From: Phycisphaerales bacterium | Lineage (GTDB): Bacteria > Planctomycetota > Phycisphaerae > Phycisphaerales > UBA1924 | Direction: 5' to 3' | Length of the DNA stretch: 64,000 nucleotides | Assembly (NCBI GenBank): GCA_028279375.1 | Contig: JANQNW010000009.1 | Span: forward strand, 1-64,000 | Part shown: positions 58,914-64,000 of the stretch, piece by piece | How the letters are laid out: each line of letters opens with the position of its first letter | How positions within the stretch are numbered: the stretch's first letter is position 1 | The notes under the pieces: model-generated | What the model was told of the DNA's origin: nothing | Database searches by the model: none | Seen by the model: only the letters and a program-made list of their open reading frames with translations | Position numbers and translations under genes: made by a program

Positions 58914-60707
58914 ATGAGAACGCTGTCTCGAACGCTTTCAGGACTTGCCGCCGCGACCCTCATGGCCGCCGGCGCTGCGTCCGCCCAGACGAATGTTGGA
59001 TGGATGGAGCTCGAAGGCGCCCCGGCGGAGCGCCCCGGTCCCTTCGACTGGCTCATGGGCAGCGCGACCTTCACGCTCAATGACTACACGACGGCGCTCG
59101 ATGAAGCCTCCCAGCGTCGCGACCTCGAGGGCCTCGTCATTCGCCTTCGCGAGGCGGCGCTCTCGCGGATACAGGTGGAGGAACTCGGCGCCGCGATCGA
59201 GCGATTCCGAGAGACGGGGAAGCACGTTCATCTCTTCACAGAGATCTACGGCCCCAACGACCTCCTGCTTGGCTCCTATGCAGACGAGATCATTGTGCAG
59301 CAGGGGGGCGCCATTTCCCTCCCGGGCATCTACATGGAGGAGATGTTCCTTGCTGACACCCTCGCGATGGTCGGCCTGAAGGCGGACTTCGTGCAGGTGG
59401 GCGACTACAAGGGCGCCTCCGAGCAGATGGGACGCTCTGAGCCGAGCGATGAGTGGGATCAGAACATTTCACAGTTGCTCGATGGCCTGTACGACGCCAT
59501 GCGGGATCAGTTGACAGACGGTCGCGACATGTCTGATGAAGAACTCGACCGCGCGATGGAAGAGGCATGGTTCCTCGATCCGGATCGCGGCGTCGAACTG
59601 GGTCTCGTTGATGCGGTCGTCGATCGTCTCGATCTCGACGCCCATCTGAAGAAGCAATACGGCGAGATTGAGTACGACACGAATGTCGCGCCGCAGGAGG
59701 GCGACCTCGCGCTCGATGCAGCGAATCCATTCGCAATCCTCCAAATGCTCTCCGAGACTCCTTCGCACCGCATCACGCGCGATTCGATCGCCGTGGTGCA
59801 CATCGACGGCGCGATCGTTGATGGCGAGTCGCAGGAAGCCACGGCCTTCGGCGGCGGCACGGTCGGCAGCCTCACGATTCGCGAGGCGCTCGCCAAGATT
59901 GAGCATGAAGACAAGATCAAGGGCCTCGTGCTGCGCATCAACTCGCCCGGCGGAAGCGCCATCGCGAGTGAGTCCATCTGGCTCGGCGTGCGCCGCGTCG
60001 CCGACAAGAAGCCCGTGTGGGTCAGCGTCGGCTCGATGGCGGCCTCAGGCGGGTATTACATCGCCGTCTCCGGAGACAGGATCTACGTGAATCCCTCGAG
60101 CATCGTCGGCAGCATCGGCGTCGTCGGGGGCAAGTACACGATGGGCGGCCTCTACGAGAAGATCCAGGCCACGATCGTGCCTCGCGCACGCGGGCCGCGC
60201 GCGGATCTCTTCAGCTCGCTCGGGGCCTGGAGCGACACCGAGCGCGCGCTTGTCCGCGATCGCATGACGGAGACCTATGACCTCTTCATCGATCGCGTCA
60301 AGCAGGGACGAAGCGGCATTCGCATCTCAAAGACCGCCGAGGGGCGTCTCTTCACAGGCGACAGGGCGATCAATCTGCGCATGGCTGACGCCATGGGCGG
60401 CTATGACGACGTTATGACTGACTTCGCCGATCACCTCGCGCTCGATGAGGGCGACTACGACGTTTTCGTCTATCCGGAGCCCAAGAGCTTCAGCGACTTC
60501 CTCGAGTCGGCATTCGGCGGATTCGTCGAGGCGCCTGGCGTGAAGACGGAGCGTCCCAGCGTTCTTCTGTCCGAAGGGGCCAAGCTGCTCAGAGAGTTGG
60601 TCGGCGAGCAGAGTTGGCCGGCGATGCGCGACGCGCTCAATGCGATGCTTGAGCTTCGGCGCGAGCAGGTGCTGCTGGTTTCGCCGCGTGTGCTCCTGAT
60701 GAAGTGA
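58914..60707 (+). CDS. sppA: Signal peptide peptidase SppA (S49 family, long form)
   Basis: A 597-residue periplasmic or membrane-bound serine protease with a Lys-Ser dyad. A signal peptide (TLSGLAAATLMAAGAASAQ) precedes two S49 domains. The catalytic Lys166 is in VGDYKGASEQM of the first domain and the nucleophile Ser378 in VGSMAASGGYYIA of the second, the 67-kDa SppA arrangement. It clears cleaved signal peptides. AAAGGAG precedes the ATG at 58914, which overrules the longer in-frame start. A final hydrophilic segment (about 540-597) lacks clear motifs. Confidence 0.92.
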   Translation: MRTLSRTLSGLAAATLMAAGAASAQTNVGWMELEGAPAERPGPFDWLMGSATFTLNDYTTALDEASQRRDLEGLVIRLREAALSRIQVEELGAAIERFRETGKHVHLFTEIYGPNDLLLGSYADEIIVQQGGAISLPGIYMEEMFLADTLAMVGLKADFVQVGDYKGASEQMGRSEPSDEWDQNISQLLDGLYDAMRDQLTDGRDMSDEELDRAMEEAWFLDPDRGVELGLVDAVVDRLDLDAHLKKQYGEIEYDTNVAPQEGDLALDAANPFAILQMLSETPSHRITRDSIAVVHIDGAIVDGESQEATAFGGGTVGSLTIREALAKIEHEDKIKGLVLRINSPGGSAIASESIWLGVRRVADKKPVWVSVGSMAASGGYYIAVSGDRIYVNPSSIVGSIGVVGGKYTMGGLYEKIQATIVPRARGPRADLFSSLGAWSDTERALVRDRMTETYDLFIDRVKQGRSGIRISKTAEGRLFTGDRAINLRMADAMGGYDDVMTDFADHLALDEGDYDVFVYPEPKSFSDFLESAFGGFVEAPGVKTERPSVLLSEGAKLLRELVGEQSWPAMRDALNAMLELRREQVLLVSPRVLLMK

Positions 60708-60721
60708 GTCGCCCGGTCGCC

Positions 60722-61384
60722 CTAGCGATAGACCTCGATCAATGCGATCGTGCAGCGCTCATTGCCGAGCCTGTCTGCGATGGGGAATCCGCGCCGGATC
60801 GGTGTCGCGATCGAGTGCCCCTTCACCAGACAGCGATTCGCCCAGACGTCGAGATCGTGCTCGGCGCTTTCGGCGCAGGCGCTAAAGAGGGCGAGCAGCA
60901 GCGCTGTCGACTGCAAGCCCTCCGCGACTGCAAGTTTGCGCACGTCCTTCGTGGCCGCCGTCAGGAGCTCGGCGCTATAGCTGCGATTCGCTTCCGCGAC
61001 ACCGTCGATGAGCGCGAACTGATGCGCGGTCTTGACCTCGAGCCACAGGGCTTCTGACGGATCAACACCGCCACCGCCGAAGAGCGATTCATCTTCAAGC
61101 GGATCATCGAGTGTCGCGTCCGCGTCTCTGAGAAGCACGATGTCGCAGCGATCCCCCTCCGATCGACGGCGTCTGTTGCGCGCCGCCGGGTAACGCTGTT
61201 CCGCCAGCACGCCATAGCCCGCGGCGCGCATCCCGCGCCGAATCACATCCTGCAGCGGCAGTTCATGTGGCGCGTCGAGTCCGTACGGCGACTGCTCCGC
61301 ATCCAGTCGTTTGCTCTCGGCGCGCATCGCCTTGGCGGCGGCGTCGCAGATCTCCTCAAGATCCCATGCAAGCGATGGATTCAT
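60722..61384 (-). CDS. Putative PD-(D/E)XK nuclease-fold protein
   Basis: A 220-residue protein of unknown family. The sequence order fits a restriction-nuclease fold: a helix with PLQDVIRRGMRAAGYGVLAE and EQRYPAAR, then GDRCDIVLLRDAD (Asp81), then ALWLEVKTAHQF (Glu116, Lys118), that is D...ExK. The C-terminal LLALFSACAE and NRCLVKG are not diagnostic. The start ATG 61384 is chosen as the first codon with conserved style; longer frames overlap the terminator hairpin. Neighbours are sppA and the symporter; no modification or defence gene is near. Function is not assigned. Confidence 0.6.
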   Translation of the reverse strand: MNPSLAWDLEEICDAAAKAMRAESKRLDAEQSPYGLDAPHELPLQDVIRRGMRAAGYGVLAEQRYPAARNRRRRSEGDRCDIVLLRDADATLDDPLEDESLFGGGGVDPSEALWLEVKTAHQFALIDGVAEANRSYSAELLTAATKDVRKLAVAEGLQSTALLLALFSACAESAEHDLDVWANRCLVKGHSIATPIRRGFPIADRLGNERCTIALIEVYR

Positions 61385-61415
61385 GACGCATGACGATAGA
61401 CCATCTGCTGCCCAT

Positions 61416-61449
61416 GAAAAAGGCCCCGACGGATCGCCGCCGGGGCCTT
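61416..61449 (-). terminator. Rho-independent terminator of the symporter gene
   Basis: On the minus strand AAGGCCCCG and CGGGGCCTT form a 9-base stem with a 12-base loop, directly followed by a run of T (TTTTT). It lies 22 bases after the symporter stop and just before the nuclease-like gene start. Confidence 0.88.
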
Positions 61450-61470
61450 GGATTCTCATTCCAGCCTCTG

Positions 61471-63243
61471 CTACTCCACGTCGTGTCCCTCGACGACGTC
61501 CTTGAGCGCCGGCGCCGCGTGCGGATGGAACTCACCCGCCTTGAAGCGCCTGAAGTAGCTGTGATACGCGCCCATCGCCGTCACGCTGAAGATCAGCATG
61601 ATCGGGATGTTCGCCCAGAGCATGACGCCGGTGCCAAGGGCGGTGAGGCCGTCAAGTTGCGCATCCGTCTCGATGAGATTCGGAAGCGTTGGGACAATGA
61701 TGAGCACGCAGTAAATCACCTTGTAGAGGAAGATCCCGCGCGTTCCGAAGAGGAAGACGACACCCTGTTCGCCGTAGTAGCTCCACGAGATCATGGTCGA
61801 GATCGCGAAGAGCCATGCAGCGATCGGCACCAGCCATCGACCAAGACCTGGTTGCACGCGATCGAACGCGTAGGCCGTCAGAGACGCGCCCGGATAGCTC
61901 TGAAAAAGGCCGGCATGCTCGGAGTCCAGCGTTGGTTGCTCCGCGGACTCGACCGGATCCCATTCGACGAAGAGTGAACCGGTTTCCTCGTCCTCGACAA
62001 CCTCGCCAGTGACCTTGTGCAGCGTGTCGCCGGTCTCGCGACGCGGATCATCGCCAAAGCGCGCGATGACGAAGACCTGGTCATTCTCGGCCCACTCGCC
62101 TGAGATCTTCCGAGCGGCCGGTTTCTTTGCCGGGACGAAGCTCTCGCTGGGCGTCCACAGCGGAACGCCGTCATCGGACACCCCAGTCTGAGCGAATGAG
62201 AGCGGCGAATAGAAATCCGCCTCCGCGCCGCGATTCCAGGCGCCCGAGCTCAGGATCACGAGCGCCGTAATCGTGCAGACGACGATCGTGTCAATAAACG
62301 GCTCGAGCCCAGCGACCACGGCCTCTCGCACCGGCTCATGCGTCTTCGCCGCCGAGTGGGCGATCGGAGACGATCCCTGGCCGGCTTCACTCGAGAAGAG
62401 TGCGCGCTTCATGCCCCAGAGGAACGCATAGCCCCAGGCGCCGCCGATGAACGCGCCCTCCGCCTCCAGCGTGCTGAACGCCGAGGTCACGATCAGGACG
62501 AGCATGTCGGGGATCATCCCGAACTTCAGGATCAGCACGTACAGCGCCGCGGCCAAATACATCAGGCACATGAATGGCACAAGACGGCCGGCGACGGCGC
62601 CGATGCGCTTGATGCCGCCGATGATAACCGCGCCGGTGATGAGCGCGAGGACGATTCCGGTCAGCACCGTCGGCACGCTGTTGTTCGTCGAGGCGTGTGT
62701 CACCTGGGCGACATTCCATGACTGGAACATGTTGCCGCCAGTGATGGCCGAGATGAGCAGCGTGATGACGAAGATCCCGCCGACGATCTTGCCGATCGGG
62801 GCCAGACCCATCTTCGCGAATCCCTTGGACGCGACGAACATCGGACCGCCGTGCGGATTCGAGGGGTCGTCGGTGTTGCGATAGATCATCGACAGGGAGA
62901 CTTCGGTGGTCTTGAGGGCCATTCCTGCAAGGCCGATCATCCACATCCAGAAAACCGCGCCGGGACCGCCCAAGGCGATCGCGAGCGCAACGCCGCCGAT
63001 GTTTCCAAGACCGACGGTTGCGGAGAGAGCCGCCGAGAGGGCCTGGAAGTGGTTGATTGCGCCGGGATCGTCCTTGTCGTCGTACTTGCCTCGTGTGACC
63101 GCGACGCCGTGCGTCAAAGCCCGGTACTGGCAGAACCCGCTCCAGAAGGTGAAGAGAACTCCCACGCCCAGAACGACGTAGAGGGCATAGTCATGCCAGA
63201 TGACCGAGTTAATGCGTTCCAGAAAAGCGTCGAGTTGTTCCAT
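61471..63243 (-). CDS. Sodium:alanine symporter (AGCS family) with soluble insert
   Basis: A 590-residue membrane carrier; AGCS proteins are usually about 450-500. The family motifs are FQALSAALSATVGLGNIGGV near the start, GPGAVFWMWMIGLAGMALK, and ALFSSEAGQGSSPIAHSAAK in the middle. Between two membrane helices, about residues 350-455, sits a soluble insert with DDGVPLWTPSESF, KKPAARKISGEWAENDQVFV and EEDTGSL-like acidic stretches. It carries Na+ with Ala or Gly. The ATG at 63243 has GGAG 9 bases upstream. A clear terminator follows the gene. Confidence 0.92.
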   Translation of the reverse strand: MEQLDAFLERINSVIWHDYALYVVLGVGVLFTFWSGFCQYRALTHGVAVTRGKYDDKDDPGAINHFQALSAALSATVGLGNIGGVALAIALGGPGAVFWMWMIGLAGMALKTTEVSLSMIYRNTDDPSNPHGGPMFVASKGFAKMGLAPIGKIVGGIFVITLLISAITGGNMFQSWNVAQVTHASTNNSVPTVLTGIVLALITGAVIIGGIKRIGAVAGRLVPFMCLMYLAAALYVLILKFGMIPDMLVLIVTSAFSTLEAEGAFIGGAWGYAFLWGMKRALFSSEAGQGSSPIAHSAAKTHEPVREAVVAGLEPFIDTIVVCTITALVILSSGAWNRGAEADFYSPLSFAQTGVSDDGVPLWTPSESFVPAKKPAARKISGEWAENDQVFVIARFGDDPRRETGDTLHKVTGEVVEDEETGSLFVEWDPVESAEQPTLDSEHAGLFQSYPGASLTAYAFDRVQPGLGRWLVPIAAWLFAISTMISWSYYGEQGVVFLFGTRGIFLYKVIYCVLIIVPTLPNLIETDAQLDGLTALGTGVMLWANIPIMLIFSVTAMGAYHSYFRRFKAGEFHPHAAPALKDVVEGHDVE

Positions 63244-63502
63244 GGGTACTCCGTGGGAGGCCGTCTCAGCCGGGGGAATCGCGTGCGGGACGATCATCAA
63301 CGTTCCGTGACCATTCCGCAAGGTGAAGATCGGCTCTGCGGGCTGAGACGCCCGATTGTCATCGGAACTGATGAGGCGAACGCCTCAGTTCGGCGCCGAT
63401 CGACGAGCCACGCTGACCTCAGGCGACGACCTGTGCCGATCTAGGGAAGAATCATCCGGGCGGCGACCGCGTGACATCTCCGGCGCCGCGACGAATCGCT
63501 GC

Positions 63503-64000
63503 ATGCCACACTCCGAGATCGACAAGACGATCAATCGCAAGGTGCTGGGAGAGTTCTCGTTCCCGCTGGGTGTTTCGCCTCTAGACGAGGTCGAGCCGCG
63601 TCAGGGATGCACTGTGGAGTTCGAACCCGCGGATGGCGGAGACGAAGGCGGTCTCGAGGAGTGGCCCGACAGGTACGCCTTCGACATCGTGATCACCTCA
63701 AGCCGCCTCGAGCCGCTGTGCCGCTCGCTCTTCACGCTTCTGCCTTCGCGCGTCTACCCGATCCTCGATGTCCTGGGCAATGACGCCTATCGAGAGGTTG
63801 ATCCCTACATCTCGTTCGACCTGATCGGATTCGATCGATTCATCGATGAAGTCGCGCGTCATCGTGACTGGTTCTACGAGGACGGCCTCGTCGGCTTCGG
63901 CGCGATGGGCATCGATCCATTCATCTACATCTTCGTCGATGAACACAAGATCGTGACGATTCGCGTCGAGACGCAGTTGCGCGAGCGTGTCGAGGAGATC
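63503..64000 (+). CDS. Unknown protein, truncated at the right edge
   Basis: The frame is open from ATG 63503 to the end of the window (166 codons). It is rich in Asp and Glu with patches such as LCRSLFTLLPSRVYPILDVL, DPYISFDLIGFDRFIDEVAR and GIDPFIYIFVDEHKIV. No family is recognised. It is divergent from the symporter, with a 259-base gap that holds no other clear feature. No good ribosome site precedes the ATG. Confidence 0.7.
   Translation, partial: MPHSEIDKTINRKVLGEFSFPLGVSPLDEVEPRQGCTVEFEPADGGDEGGLEEWPDRYAFDIVITSSRLEPLCRSLFTLLPSRVYPILDVLGNDAYREVDPYISFDLIGFDRFIDEVARHRDWFYEDGLVGFGAMGIDPFIYIFVDEHKIVTIRVETQLRERVEEI

Noticed and set aside
1-64000. CRISPR array, insertion sequence or prophage
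   Set aside because: No regularly spaced repeats, transposase, integrase or structural phage genes were seen on either strand.

Overview
The window reads as one compact chromosomal stretch of a high-GC planctomycete, most likely of the class Phycisphaerae. The assignment is an inference from content. It rests on two C-terminal dockerin-like tails of the Phycisphaerae style (GDLNDDG/GDINGDG ... LIGLWG), a zinc-ribbon membrane protein of planctomycete type (CIKCGYELAGL ... CPECG), an H-x9-DG prepilin-like protein, a PurL carrying its own PurS domains, a PTPS-III-type pterin enzyme, and an outer-membrane biogenesis cluster (BamD-like, LptE-like). No phage, insertion sequence, CRISPR array or integrase was seen. 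Genes are packed tightly, with many ATGA/GTGA overlaps and convergent pairs separated by 0-10 bases.

Layout. 1-6.3 kb: start of a eukaryotic-type (GT3) glycogen synthase, divergent from purL-purQ and a zinc-ribbon membrane protein. 6.5-12.4 kb: a Gfo/Idh/MocA oxidoreductase, a lone atpC, a TPR-sulfotransferase, a PfkB kinase and gltX. 12.4-18 kb: polyphosphate kinase and a PTPS-like pterin enzyme on the minus strand, then a degenerate HD-GYP protein and a GlmM-like phosphohexomutase. 18-23.4 kb: an envelope cluster bamD-like/lptE-like/ftsH, divergent from an FHA-GAF-PP2C phosphatase. 23.5-32.4 kb: an accessory region with a giant secreted beta-propeller/di-haem cytochrome with dockerin tail, divergent from an apparent operon of prepilin-like protein, histidine kinase, sigma-54 activator and a second dockerin protein. 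32.4-37.5 kb: gmhA, tRNA-Lys, and a SNF2 helicase paired with a SWIM zinc-finger protein. 37.7-42.6 kb: tRNA-Gln and a classic housekeeping run (glmU N-domain, prs, rplY, pth, rpsF, ssb, rplI) closed by a clear intrinsic terminator. 42.6-47.4 kb: pilT, a membrane-anchored PilB/GspE-like protein with a broken P-loop, and a CvpA-like membrane protein. 47.7-52.7 kb: a SprA-related putative metalloprotease, a second histidine kinase/NtrC pair, a TauE/SafE permease and a PfkB-like protein lacking the catalytic Asp. 53-64 kb: a 3D-domain secreted protein, a coiled-coil secreted protein, a DUF58 protein, a patatin-like lipase, a TPR-YggX fusion, pyrD, a zincin, SppA, a PD-(D/E)XK-like protein, a sodium:alanine symporter with a soluble insert, and a truncated unknown gene at the right edge.

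Together the genes cover purine and pyrimidine synthesis (purL, purQ, prs, pyrD), amino-sugar and heptose supply for the envelope (glmM-like, glmU N-domain, gmhA), envelope assembly and quality control (bamD-like, lptE-like, ftsH, sppA), translation (gltX, rplY, pth, rpsF, rplI, two tRNAs) and surface or pilus functions (pilT cluster, prepilin, dockerin proteins, two sigma-54 two-component systems). The most unusual items are tandem PurS domains fused to PurL, a PTPS-like enzyme with Glu and no Cys at the active site, the PilB-like protein with Arg for the P-loop Lys beside pilT, the PfkB-like protein with GCAE for GAGD, the propeller-cytochrome-dockerin protein, and a recurrent TANNNT box 6-9 bases before start codons that suggests leaderless transcripts.
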